Origin: Acidobacteriota bacterium
GTDB lineage: Bacteria; Acidobacteriota; Terriglobia; UBA7540
Assembly (NCBI GenBank): GCA_003224665.1
Contig: QHZM01000222.1
Coordinates: 1 to 5,326 of the forward strand
Direction: 5' to 3'
Length of the DNA stretch: 5,326 bases
The translations under genes and the position numbers were made by a program. Under the pieces are notes generated by a model. It searched no databases. It was given only the letters and a program-made list of their open reading frames with translations, and was not told the origin of the DNA. Below, in pieces: positions 1 through 5,326 of this stretch (positions within the stretch are counted from its first letter, which is position 1; every line of letters begins with the position of its first letter).

Positions 1-1638
1 CCACCCGATCAGCCCCTGGCCCACGGGAACTTGCAGCGACGAGAAAACGCGGAAATTCTCACCGCTGACGTACTCCGGGACGAGCCTGTCCCCCTGGCGA
101 AGATAAATTGCGATCGTGTCGTAAGGGACCATTCGCTTAAGCCGGACAGAGAAGACCGACAGCGTCTCGTCCAGACTGAGAGAATTGCCCAAAGCGTGGG
201 TCAGCTCGAACAGGTTCTGAACTTCCCACCGCGCGGCGACAATGGAGGAAAGGAAGTCGGCGGATGTGTTTGGGGTGGGCGAGTTATCGCTTTTTTCAAA
301 GCCTGCTGCCGGCGCCACACCTCTTTCGACTTTCAAACCCGTCGACAACTTCGAATTCCAGATTTGTGGTGCTTGCGCGACCGGTTCGAGATCCGTGTAC
401 ACCCTTTTAAGAACTTCAACTATCCGAGCATCGAAGCTTTTCCCGGCCTCCGAGGCGACGTGCTGCATGGCTTCCTCGAGGGTCGACGCCGGCCGATACT
501 GGCGGTGCGAGGCAAGGGCATCCAGGCAATCGACGGCGGTCAGGATCCGAGCTCCAAGAGGGATCTCTTCTCCTTTGAGCCCATCCGGATAACCCGAGCC
601 ATCCCATTTCTCATGGTGGGCTCGGACAATAGGCACCACCGGGTAGGGAAACTTCACTGACTCAAGAATCTCGGCGCCCACAATCGGATGAATTTTCACT
701 TTTTCGAATTCTTCGGGTGTCAGCTTTCCGGGTTTCGAGAGGATATGCTCCGGGATGGCAAGTTTGCCGATGTCATGCAGCAAGGCGGCGGCGCGCAGAG
801 CCTCGAGCTCGTCTCCGCTCAACCCCATCTCCTTGGCAAGTTCAGTGCAGTAAATCCTCACACGCTGGAGGTGATTGTGCGTACTGTGGTCTTTTGCTTC
901 AATGGCGAGCGCCAGGGCTTCGATGGTTCGAAGGTGGAGGGCCGACATCTGGTCGACGTGCCTCTTTTCACCCTCCAGGCGGTCGAGGTACAAGCGATAG
1001 GAACGATAAATCCAGTAAATGATCGGAAGGAAAAGCAAGGACGTTTGCCAGCCAATGACGCTATTCAAGCTGCTGATAGAACCCGCGATTGCGGCCCCTA
1101 CGAGATAGTAAGGGAAGGACCAAAAGTAACATTCTTGCCAAGTGTTCTTGATCCGCTTTCCTTCGGTGAGGGAAATTACGGTTGCCACTGGAACCGTATT
1201 CATCACGAAGAAAGTTAACGCAGTGGAAGCCAGAAGCCCCGGGAGGCTTGTATGCTTTGCACTCAGCAAACCGTGAAAAGCGAAATAGCAGACCCCGGTT
1301 GCGATCGCCATGTTGGAAATGTTGAAAAGGATCTGAACCGCTTTCGGTGGTACTTTGGCGCGCCAGAAACACTGCATCAGGGTGGCGCAGCAACCCATGA
1401 CGAGCGTTTCCGAAAAGCTCAGTTCCGAGATACCGATCAACACGAAAAGAAAATTTACCGACATGGTGCCGGTGATGCCCGGCAGACTCACTTTCAGGCA
1501 GGATGCCAGTATGGCGACAAAGAGATAAGAAATGTAGCGAATCGGGTCTGAACACTCCCAGTGCGCCAGTCCGATTGCAAGCGTTGTCAACCCTGTCAGC
1601 GATACGAAGCCGATGAAAACCTTTGCTTTGGTAGGCAT
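1..1638 (-). CDS. Membrane-anchored HD-GYP cyclic-di-GMP phosphodiesterase with GAF domain (3' end beyond window)
   Basis: The frame reads without a stop from an ATG at 1638-1636 to base 1, giving 546 residues, so the C-terminus is missing. Residues about 6-214 hold several hydrophobic segments (roughly 6-26, 33-53, 60-93, 103-124, 130-157, 170-188, 196-214). This looks like a MASE-type integral-membrane sensor that I cannot assign to a named family. A short linker helix (about 215-235) leads to an HD-GYP domain (about 236-415) with HDIGK at 288-292 and HHEKWDGSGYP at 341-351. In this family those residues bind metals and hydrolyse c-di-GMP to linear pGpG or GMP at the inner membrane face. 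After a low-complexity linker (about 420-460), residues about 470-546 match the start of a GAF domain, ending in VGQGLIGW. A GGDEF domain often follows this arrangement, but none is visible here. The start is supported by AGAGGG four to nine bases upstream (short spacing) and by the position of the first membrane helix. It is transcribed away from the activator and transporter genes. Confidence 0.93.
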   Translation of the reverse strand, partial: MPTKAKVFIGFVSLTGLTTLAIGLAHWECSDPIRYISYLFVAILASCLKVSLPGITGTMSVNFLFVLIGISELSFSETLVMGCCATLMQCFWRAKVPPKAVQILFNISNMAIATGVCYFAFHGLLSAKHTSLPGLLASTALTFFVMNTVPVATVISLTEGKRIKNTWQECYFWSFPYYLVGAAIAGSISSLNSVIGWQTSLLFLPIIYWIYRSYRLYLDRLEGEKRHVDQMSALHLRTIEALALAIEAKDHSTHNHLQRVRIYCTELAKEMGLSGDELEALRAAALLHDIGKLAIPEHILSKPGKLTPEEFEKVKIHPIVGAEILESVKFPYPVVPIVRAHHEKWDGSGYPDGLKGEEIPLGARILTAVDCLDALASHRQYRPASTLEEAMQHVASEAGKSFDARIVEVLKRVYTDLEPVAQAPQIWNSKLSTGLKVERGVAPAAGFEKSDNSPTPNTSADFLSSIVAARWEVQNLFELTHALGNSLSLDETLSVFSVRLKRMVPYDTIAIYLRQGDRLVPEYVSGENFRVFSSLQVPVGQGLIGW

Positions 1639-1639
1639 A

Positions 1640-1648
1640 AACCCTCTA
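1640..1648 (-). promoter_or_regulatory. Probable Shine-Dalgarno site of the HD-GYP gene
   Basis: On the minus strand the bases immediately before the ATG at 1638 read TAGAGGGTT followed by one more T. The purine run AGAGGG is three bases from the start codon, closer than usual but the only plausible ribosome site nearby. It supports this ATG as the start, and the sequence is complementary to an upstream strand in the leader. Confidence 0.45.
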
Positions 1649-1724
1649 GATGACGATGCAGCGGAACACTCAAGGCACGTTTGATACCAAGCTGTTCGCC
1701 GTCTCCTTGCGGAGGGTTATCAGC
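1640..1724 (-). promoter_or_regulatory. Candidate leader hairpin with anti-Shine-Dalgarno strand upstream of the HD-GYP gene
   Basis: Read as minus-strand RNA, bases 1724-1691 can fold into a 34-nt hairpin. It has an outer GCUG/CAGC stem, an AUAA/CGAA internal loop, a CC/GG pair with an AC bulge, and a CUCC/GGAG stem closed by a GCAA (GNRA) tetraloop. The 5' side contains AACCCUC (1718-1712), exactly complementary to GAGGGUU (1646-1640), which covers the probable ribosome site just before the ATG at 1638. The leader could therefore switch between the hairpin and a form that hides the ribosome site. This is visible complementarity only. The transcript start is unknown, and the sequence does not match the c-di-GMP riboswitch classes I know. 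Confidence 0.3.
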
Positions 1725-1792
1725 GTTTGGTTTGTGAGGTTTAATTTCCCTGTCGTCTCAAAGTTGTCAGCACCTGGCCGGTTCGGCGATAT

Positions 1793-1804
1793 GACATTTT
1801 GTCC
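1793..1804. promoter_or_regulatory. Dyad copy 1 of GACAyTTTGTCC (possible operator)
   Basis: GACA-TTT-TGTC is a perfect 4-bp inverted repeat with a 3-bp spacer at 1793-1803. Together with the C at 1804 it matches copy 2 at 1872-1883 in 11 of 12 positions. On the minus strand its TGTCAT lies 17 bp after TTGCCG (1818-1813), a weak sigma-70-like pair (4/6 matches in each box). A protein bound here could therefore cover a promoter of the HD-GYP gene. The binding protein is unknown, and the neighbouring Fis-type activator is one candidate. Confidence 0.35.
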
Positions 1805-1848
1805 TCTGCTACTCGGCAAAATCTGGCTTAAATCATTCATAAGGCTGC

Positions 1849-1860
1849 ACTTATATAAGT
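1849..1860. repeat. Perfect 12-bp palindrome ACTTATATAAGT
   Basis: The 12 bases equal their own reverse complement. Further CTTA (1827-1830) and TAAG (1840-1843) words just upstream continue the same half-site theme. The TATAAG inside it (1854-1859) also resembles a -10 box on the plus strand, but no good -35 box sits at the right distance. The palindrome could be an operator overlapping a promoter. Confidence 0.35.
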
Positions 1861-1870
1861 CGCCTCACTC

Positions 1871-1883
1871 GGACACTTTGTCC
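1871..1883. promoter_or_regulatory. Dyad copy 2: GGACA-CTT-TGTCC (possible operator)
   Basis: This is a perfect 5-bp inverted repeat with a 3-bp spacer. It contains the 12-mer GACACTTTGTCC, which differs at one base from the copy at 1793-1804. The two dyad centres (1798 and 1877) are 79 bp apart. Repeated dyads in a divergent gap are typical of transcription factor or enhancer-binding sites. No experimental or database link is available here. Confidence 0.38.
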
Positions 1884-1922
1884 CATTTGCCCGGCTTCAC
1901 GACGAAATAACTTTCGGTTCAT

Positions 1923-1935
1923 GGTCCGGTGGACC
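1923..1935. repeat. Inverted repeat GGTCC-GGT-GGACC
   Basis: This is a perfect 5-bp dyad with a 3-bp spacer, the same geometry as the dyad at 1871-1883 but with a different half-site sequence. It has no T-tract and is too short for a convincing terminator. It may be a further protein-binding site or chance. Confidence 0.2.
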
Positions 1936-1986
1936 CAACCGACGGATCGCCGGTCCCTCGCCGGGAAATTTGGTTCTGAAGGCCCT

Positions 1987-1998
1987 GTACTTAAGTAC
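1987..1998. repeat. Perfect 12-bp palindrome GTACTTAAGTAC
   Basis: The 12 bases are self-complementary and share the ACTT/AAGT half-sites of the palindrome at 1849-1860. The site lies 38 bases before the ATG of the activator gene, where a -35 box would be expected relative to the TACAAT at 2013-2018. It is thus placed to act as an operator for that gene, possibly for autoregulation. Confidence 0.35.
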
Positions 1999-2012
1999 TA
2001 TTCTTTTTTCCT

Positions 2013-2018
2013 TACAAT
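2013..2018 (+). promoter_or_regulatory. Candidate -10 box of the activator gene
   Basis: TACAAT matches the sigma-70 -10 consensus at five of six positions and lies in an AT-rich stretch. No strong -35 box is present; the bases 16 bp upstream, TTAAGT (1991-1996), match at only three of six positions and fall inside the palindrome GTACTTAAGTAC. Transcription from here would start near 2025, leaving a leader of only about ten bases before the ATG at 2036. Confidence 0.25.
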
Positions 2019-2035
2019 ATTTTCATACTCTCTGC

Positions 2036-3004
2036 ATGAAACCGGAAATCCGTAAGCTCGAGTTTCTAGGAGCATCTGCTATTTACTGCAGCGAAGTGAT
2101 GCAGCAGCTGATTCGCGTTGTGGAGCGAGTGGCCCGGACCAATGCAGCGGTCCTCATCACGGGTGAAAGCGGCACGGGGAAAGAAATAATTGCCCGGGCG
2201 GTCCACCATTATTCACTTCGCTGCAACAGTCCCTGGATTGACATCAATTGCGCAGCCCTGCCCGAGCATCTTGTTGAGAGCGAGTTGTTTGGCCACGAGA
2301 AGGGAGCTTTCAGCGGCGCCGATTCAACGAAACCCGGCCTCTTTGAATTGGCGGACGGGGGGACACTGTTCCTCGACGAAATCGGGGAGCTGGAAGCAAA
2401 GACCCAGGTCAAGCTCCTGCGCGTACTCGATGGAGTACCGTATTATCGGGTCGGCGGTCTTCGGAAAATTTCGGTTGACGCTCGGATTGTAGCCTCTACA
2501 AATCAGTCCTTGGAAGAAATCACTCGTTGCGGCAAATTTCGGAGAGACCTGTACCATCGCTTAAGTCAGTTGCACATTAAGGTACCTCCGCTCCGAGAGC
2601 GACCTGATGACATCGCCCCCCTCGCTGAGTTCTTTCTTGATAGGCAGAATCCACGTTTACGTTTTTCCTCGGAAGCGCTGGAAGCTTTAAAACGACATTC
2701 GTGGCCAGGCAATGTGCGGGAGCTACGGAACGTGGTGACGAAGCCAGCCATTCTCGCCGAGGACTCAGAGATTCGCGCTTCGAGTCTCCCGCCCGAGATT
2801 CGGGATTCACCTTCCCTTTTCACCACAGAGGATCGGTACCGCCTCGACGCGATGGAGCGTCGGATAATTGTTCAGGTTCTCGGTGAGACAAGTGGACACC
2901 ACGGTGACGCCGCGGAGCTGCTCGGAATTTCCCGTCGAACTTTAAGTCGAAAATTGAAACGGTACGGGATGGGCATTTCCCTCGAAAACTGCGCAGCCCG
3001 ATAG
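2036..3004 (+). CDS. PspF-like sigma-54-dependent transcriptional activator (AAA+ and Fis-type HTH only)
   Basis: The protein has 322 residues, close to the length of PspF. It is predicted to be a cytoplasmic enhancer-binding protein that uses ATP hydrolysis to open sigma-54 RNA polymerase promoters. The AAA+ domain (about 9-240) shows Walker A GESGTGKE at 43-50, the sigma-54 contact loop as GAFSGA at 90-95 (usual GAFTGA), Walker B TLFLDE at 110-115, sensor I near IVASTN at 151-156, arginine-finger candidates R169 and R175 in FRRDLYHRL, PPLRER at 184-189, and sensor II WPGNVREL at 223-230. The C-terminal helix-turn-helix (about 287-311, GDAAELLGISRRTLSRKLKRYGM) is Fis-type. There is no receiver, PAS, GAF or FHA domain ahead of the AAA+ domain, so any signal must reach it through a partner protein or its expression level. 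An in-frame TTG at 1970 would add 22 hydrophobic residues that do not fit the family, so I prefer the ATG at 2036. No Shine-Dalgarno sequence precedes it. Confidence 0.92.
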   Translation: MKPEIRKLEFLGASAIYCSEVMQQLIRVVERVARTNAAVLITGESGTGKEIIARAVHHYSLRCNSPWIDINCAALPEHLVESELFGHEKGAFSGADSTKPGLFELADGGTLFLDEIGELEAKTQVKLLRVLDGVPYYRVGGLRKISVDARIVASTNQSLEEITRCGKFRRDLYHRLSQLHIKVPPLRERPDDIAPLAEFFLDRQNPRLRFSSEALEALKRHSWPGNVRELRNVVTKPAILAEDSEIRASSLPPEIRDSPSLFTTEDRYRLDAMERRIIVQVLGETSGHHGDAAELLGISRRTLSRKLKRYGMGISLENCAAR

Positions 3005-3062
3005 GAAGACGAGCCGGTCTTAGCTTGAGCCCGGAAGAAGCAACGAAGCCGAAAACCGAGTT

Positions 3063-3965
3063 ATGTGGGTTCACGGTTACAAAAGACTAAACCGTCATAT
3101 GTGGTTGCACCGGATCATTCGCCATATGCTCATTGTTTCAGCGACGGTCCTCTTTGGAGGATTTTTCGGAGCCACTCTGGTACGGGTGGCGCCTGGCTTT
3201 GGGGTCGACGAACAGCAATTGGACACGCGCCTGAGCAACGAGAGTGTCCAAGCGATCCGGCACTCAAGGGACAGCGAACGCGACATTTTTGGCTTTTACA
3301 CTCAATACCTCGGCGGACTATTCAGGGGCAACCTGGGGTTTTCCCATTCTCTGGGACGTCCTGTCACCCAACTTTTGGCGGAGCGGGTTCCTGTGACGTT
3401 TTACTCGGTTATTAAAGGGCTGGTTGGAGGATGGCTGGTCGGTCTCGTACTCGCGTTGTCGGCGGCCATGCTTCGGTCCAAGACTTACGACTTCGCATGT
3501 ACTCTAGCAAGCGGATTCTTCCTTTGCCTTCCCTCTGCGGTCCTCGCCATATTGTTCCTACTCATCCAGGGGCCGGTACCTCTGGGAATAGGGCTGACTG
3601 TATTTCCTAAAATATTCCGCTATGCTCGAAATCTCCTTGTTCAAGCTTACGCCCTGCCTCACGTATTGACAGCGCAATCCAAAGGTCTCTCGGGTGGTCG
3701 AATCCTTTTCTGGCACGTTTTGCCGTTGGCAACGCCCCAGCTCGTCGCGCTGGCGGGGGCTTCAGTCACGGTGGCCCTGGGAGCGGCCATACCCATCGAA
3801 GTGGTCTGCGACTCCCCGGGTATCGGTCAATTAGCCTGGTTAGCGGCTCTAGGACGTGACTTGCCCGTGTTGGTCGTTCTCACGATCCTTGTCACTGTCA
3901 TCACAGTATTGGCTAACGCCACCGCAGACTTGGCTATATCGGCGTTGAGGCACCGACCATCATGA
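3063..3965 (+). CDS. Dpp/Opp-type ABC transporter permease (DppB-like)
   Basis: This 300-residue inner-membrane protein is the first of two permeases expected to form the channel of an importer for peptides, nickel or similar solutes. An N-terminal helix (about 22-41) is followed by RVAPG, as in DppB. A long loop then carries YLGGLFRGNLGFSHSLGRPV (80-101), typical of the family. Further membrane segments lie near 113-136, 147-169, 172-185, 223-247 and 268-291. The cytoplasmic EAA-type motif that docks to the ATPase is AQSKGLSGGRILFWHVLP (204-221). The section between the third helix and the EAA motif is shorter than in typical DppB proteins. The ATG at 3063 gives the longest form. An in-frame ATG at 3099 (residue 13) aligns better with the usual family start, and neither has a clear ribosome site. 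It lies 58 nt after the activator and overlaps the next gene by ATGA. Confidence 0.9.
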   Translation: MWVHGYKRLNRHMWLHRIIRHMLIVSATVLFGGFFGATLVRVAPGFGVDEQQLDTRLSNESVQAIRHSRDSERDIFGFYTQYLGGLFRGNLGFSHSLGRPVTQLLAERVPVTFYSVIKGLVGGWLVGLVLALSAAMLRSKTYDFACTLASGFFLCLPSAVLAILFLLIQGPVPLGIGLTVFPKIFRYARNLLVQAYALPHVLTAQSKGLSGGRILFWHVLPLATPQLVALAGASVTVALGAAIPIEVVCDSPGIGQLAWLAALGRDLPVLVVLTILVTVITVLANATADLAISALRHRPS

Positions 3966-4765
3966 AACCACGACGCCAATTCGCCGTGGGGATTCTGATC
4001 CTCGTATTCTTGGCCTCCCTGATGGCGAATCAACTTGCTCCGGTCTCGTATTCGCATCAGTTTCGAGAATCAGCGAACGCGCCACCCTCCCACGAGTTCC
4101 CCCTGGGGACGGACGACTTGGGCCGGGACCGGTTGTCACGTCTACTTTACGGAAGCCGCATTTCTCTCCTTCTGGCACCGGTTGCGGCTTTGATCGCGAC
4201 GGCGCTGGCGGCTCTGGTCGGAGGCACGGCCGGTTATCTCGGAGGGTGGTGGGAGCGCGTCGGAATGGGATTTTCCGACCTGTTTATGTCTCTTCCCTGG
4301 CTGTTTCTTCTATTGACTTTCCGTGCGATGCTTCCTCTCAATGTGTCCCCGCTCGCCTCAGTCATCATTACCTTTACTCTGCTGGGGCTTCTGGGCTGGG
4401 CTGCGGCAGCGCGCGTCGTTTGCGCGGGCGCTCGAGCCCTGCGTAACTCCGAGTTCGTTTTGCAGGCCAGGACACACGGCTGTGGAGATTTCCGCCTGCT
4501 CATTTGGCACGTTTTACCACCTCTAAAACCGGTTCTCTACGCACAATTCTGGATTTCCATCCCGGTATTTATCTTGAGTGAAGCGAATCTTGGTGTATTG
4601 GGACTCGGGGTTGCAGAACCTCTGCCCTCTTGGGGGAATCTTCTCCGCGACCTCGAAAACTACAGGGCCGCACTGACCAGCCCTTGGCTGCTGGCACCTC
4701 TCTTCCTGCTGGTTTTGGTCGTGGCCTGTTTTCAGACGGTACTTCCCGAGGAGGATTTGCCTTGA
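3962..4765 (+). CDS. Dpp/Opp-type ABC transporter permease (DppC-like)
   Basis: This 267-residue inner-membrane protein is the second half of the importer channel. After an N-terminal helix (8-24) comes the DppC hallmark FPLGTDDLGRDRLSRLLYGS (46-65). Membrane segments follow near 68-91, 105-124, 131-154, 192-209 and 241-258. The ATPase-docking EAA-type motif is RNSEFVLQARTHGCGDFRLL to HVLPPL (161-188). The C-terminal signature LGVLGLGVAEPLPSWGNLL (210-228) is well conserved. The extreme C-terminus lacks the usual NLLGD-like ending. The start codon overlaps the stop of the upstream permease (ATGA, 3962-3965), implying translational coupling, and no separate ribosome site is evident. The stop codon shares one base with the next start (TGATG). 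The substrate cannot be told from the permease. Confidence 0.93.
   Translation: MKPRRQFAVGILILVFLASLMANQLAPVSYSHQFRESANAPPSHEFPLGTDDLGRDRLSRLLYGSRISLLLAPVAALIATALAALVGGTAGYLGGWWERVGMGFSDLFMSLPWLFLLLTFRAMLPLNVSPLASVIITFTLLGLLGWAAAARVVCAGARALRNSEFVLQARTHGCGDFRLLIWHVLPPLKPVLYAQFWISIPVFILSEANLGVLGLGVAEPLPSWGNLLRDLENYRAALTSPWLLAPLFLLVLVVACFQTVLPEEDLP
4748..4754 (+). promoter_or_regulatory. Strong Shine-Dalgarno site for the solute-binding protein gene
   Basis: GAGGAGG lies ten bases before the ATG at 4765, inside the end of the DppC-like gene. It is the strongest ribosome site in the window and fixes the start of the binding-protein gene. It fits the usual need to make more binding protein than permease. 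Confidence 0.75.
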
Positions 4766-5326
4766 TGCGACGCGGGTTTTGCTTATCGGTGCTATTCGGT
4801 CTATTCATTTCGAACTCTTTCGCTCAACAAGGGGGGGAACTTCGGTTCTGCTTGCGATCCGAACCCAAGACGTTCGATCCCATTCTCGTCGCCGATGACT
4901 CATCGGAAACCATTCGCTATCTCACCGGTGGAGTGTTGATTCGGGTCAACCGGCTCACTCAAAAGCTTGAGCCAGAACTGGCGGTTTCCTGGAAGGTTCT
5001 TGCGGGAGGACGGAGGATCGATTTCGAGTTACGGGAACACATTTATTTTTCTGATGGCACGCGATTTTCCGCGGAGGATGTCGCCTTCACTATGAATAAA
5101 TTGTTGGATCCGGCTCTTCATTCTCCGACGGGGGACTCATTCCGATCCGCACCTGGACCCGTCAAGACAGAAGTTTACGGGACCTCCCGCGTCAGCATCA
5201 CCTTTCCCGCGCCCGTCGGCGGCTTGGAAAAACTGTTTGACCAAGTGGCCATCTTGTCCTCCCATTCTCCTCAGGCAGAGATGGCAGTACTCGGTCCCTT
5301 CTACGTGGCACAGAAGAAACCGGGCT
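4765..5326 (+). CDS. Family 5 extracellular solute-binding protein of a peptide/nickel-type ABC importer (3' end beyond window)
   Basis: An open frame from the ATG at 4765 runs to the window edge, giving 187 residues of a protein that usually has 500 or more. Residues 1-20 form a signal peptide with RR, a hydrophobic core and SFA before Q21. There is no lipobox cysteine at the cleavage site, so a free periplasmic protein is expected. The mature part follows the SBP_bac_5 pattern: GGELRFCLRSEPKTFDPI (23-40), LEPELAVSW (68-76), then FELREHIYFSDGTRFSAEDV (87-106), the conserved strand and loop of the family. LGPFYV (176-181) matches the usual G-G/P-[FY] element. The protein should capture the substrate and deliver it to the two permeases upstream. 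Its start codon overlaps the preceding stop by one base and has a strong ribosome site. The usual operon order puts the binding protein first; here it follows the permeases. The specificity-determining half is mostly missing. Confidence 0.93.
   Translation, partial: MRRGFCLSVLFGLFISNSFAQQGGELRFCLRSEPKTFDPILVADDSSETIRYLTGGVLIRVNRLTQKLEPELAVSWKVLAGGRRIDFELREHIYFSDGTRFSAEDVAFTMNKLLDPALHSPTGDSFRSAPGPVKTEVYGTSRVSITFPAPVGGLEKLFDQVAILSSHSPQAEMAVLGPFYVAQKKPG

Larger units (their letters stand above)
1639..2035. other. Divergent intergenic region rich in short inverted repeats
   Basis: This gap of about 400 bases separates the minus-strand HD-GYP gene from the plus-strand sigma-54 activator, so both promoters should lie in it. 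I see no convincing protein gene. The one sizeable open frame (1650-1910, plus) has no ribosome site and no recognisable motif. The region is locally AT-rich around 1820-1860 and 1985-2030, unlike the flanking coding DNA. It contains at least five dyads, listed separately. No clear intrinsic terminator and no perfect sigma-70 or sigma-54 promoter was found on either strand. Confidence 0.8.

Noticed and set aside
31..660. Plus-strand open frame of 209 residues, and a similar one at 688-1218
   Set aside because: Both lie antisense to the HD-GYP gene, whose motifs are unmistakable on the minus strand. Their translations are arginine- and glycine-rich without family features.
1674..1688. Possible sigma-54 promoter beginning GGCACG on the plus strand
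   Set aside because: The -24 part is good, but the -12 position reads ATACC instead of a TTGC-like element, so the essential GC is missing.
1639..1800. Known c-di-GMP-I (GEMM) riboswitch upstream of the HD-GYP gene
   Set aside because: I looked for the conserved GGGACGCAAAGCC-type core and the tetraloop receptor on the minus strand and did not find them. Only an unrelated GNRA hairpin is present.
1650..1910. Plus-strand open frame of 86 residues in the divergent gap
   Set aside because: It has no ribosome site, no recognisable motif, and runs across the dyads and the HD-GYP leader. It is most likely chance.
1937..1965. Repeated CCGG words as a terminator or transposon end
   Set aside because: The words are short direct repeats with no extended stem, no T-tract and no adjacent transposase gene.
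3006..3021. Hairpin AAGAC-N6-GTCTT after the activator stop codon as a terminator
   Set aside because: The stem is only 5 bp and AT-containing, and no T-tract follows, so read-through into the transporter genes is more likely.
3016..3030. Possible sigma-54 promoter (GG...GC) ahead of the DppB-like gene
   Set aside because: The GG-to-GC spacing is 11 rather than 10 bases and the flanking bases do not match the consensus.

Overview
The window carries ordinary bacterial chromosomal genes: five protein-coding genes in two divergent blocks, separated by a non-coding gap of about 400 bases (1639-2035). The first and last genes run off the window edges. Base composition is moderate to slightly GC-rich. 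The last gene has a cleavable signal peptide with no lipobox, which suggests a diderm (Gram-negative-type) cell. A membrane sensor followed by HD-GYP and then GAF is an architecture I associate with Acidobacteriota and some Deltaproteobacteria-like lineages. That placement is inference from architecture only.

Left block (minus strand, 1638 to 1): a membrane-anchored HD-GYP phosphohydrolase with the complete HDIGK and HHExxDGxGYP signatures, which predict cyclic-di-GMP hydrolysis. A GAF domain begins after it and is cut by the edge. Its upstream region holds a hairpin with a GCAA tetraloop. One strand of that hairpin is exactly complementary over 7 nt to the probable Shine-Dalgarno sequence.

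Middle gap (1639-2035): no convincing gene. It is dense in short inverted repeats. These include two copies of GACAyTTTGTCC with dyad symmetry and two perfect 12-bp palindromes that share ACTT/AAGT half-sites. They are candidate operator sites for either divergent gene.

Right block (plus strand, 2036 to the end): a PspF-like sigma-54 activator made only of an AAA+ domain and a Fis-type HTH, with GAFSGA in place of GAFTGA. After 58 nt come two Dpp/Opp-type permeases and a family 5 solute-binding protein. The permeases overlap by ATGA, and the second permease overlaps the binding protein by TGATG. The transporter is probably a translationally coupled peptide, nickel or other small-solute importer whose ATPases lie beyond the right edge. 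The regulator may belong to the same operon or control it, but no sigma-54 promoter was found to prove this.

I see no mobile element, CRISPR array, tRNA, rRNA or obviously new system. The most checkable novelties are the regulatory architecture of the gap and the one-residue change in the activator's sigma-54 contact loop.
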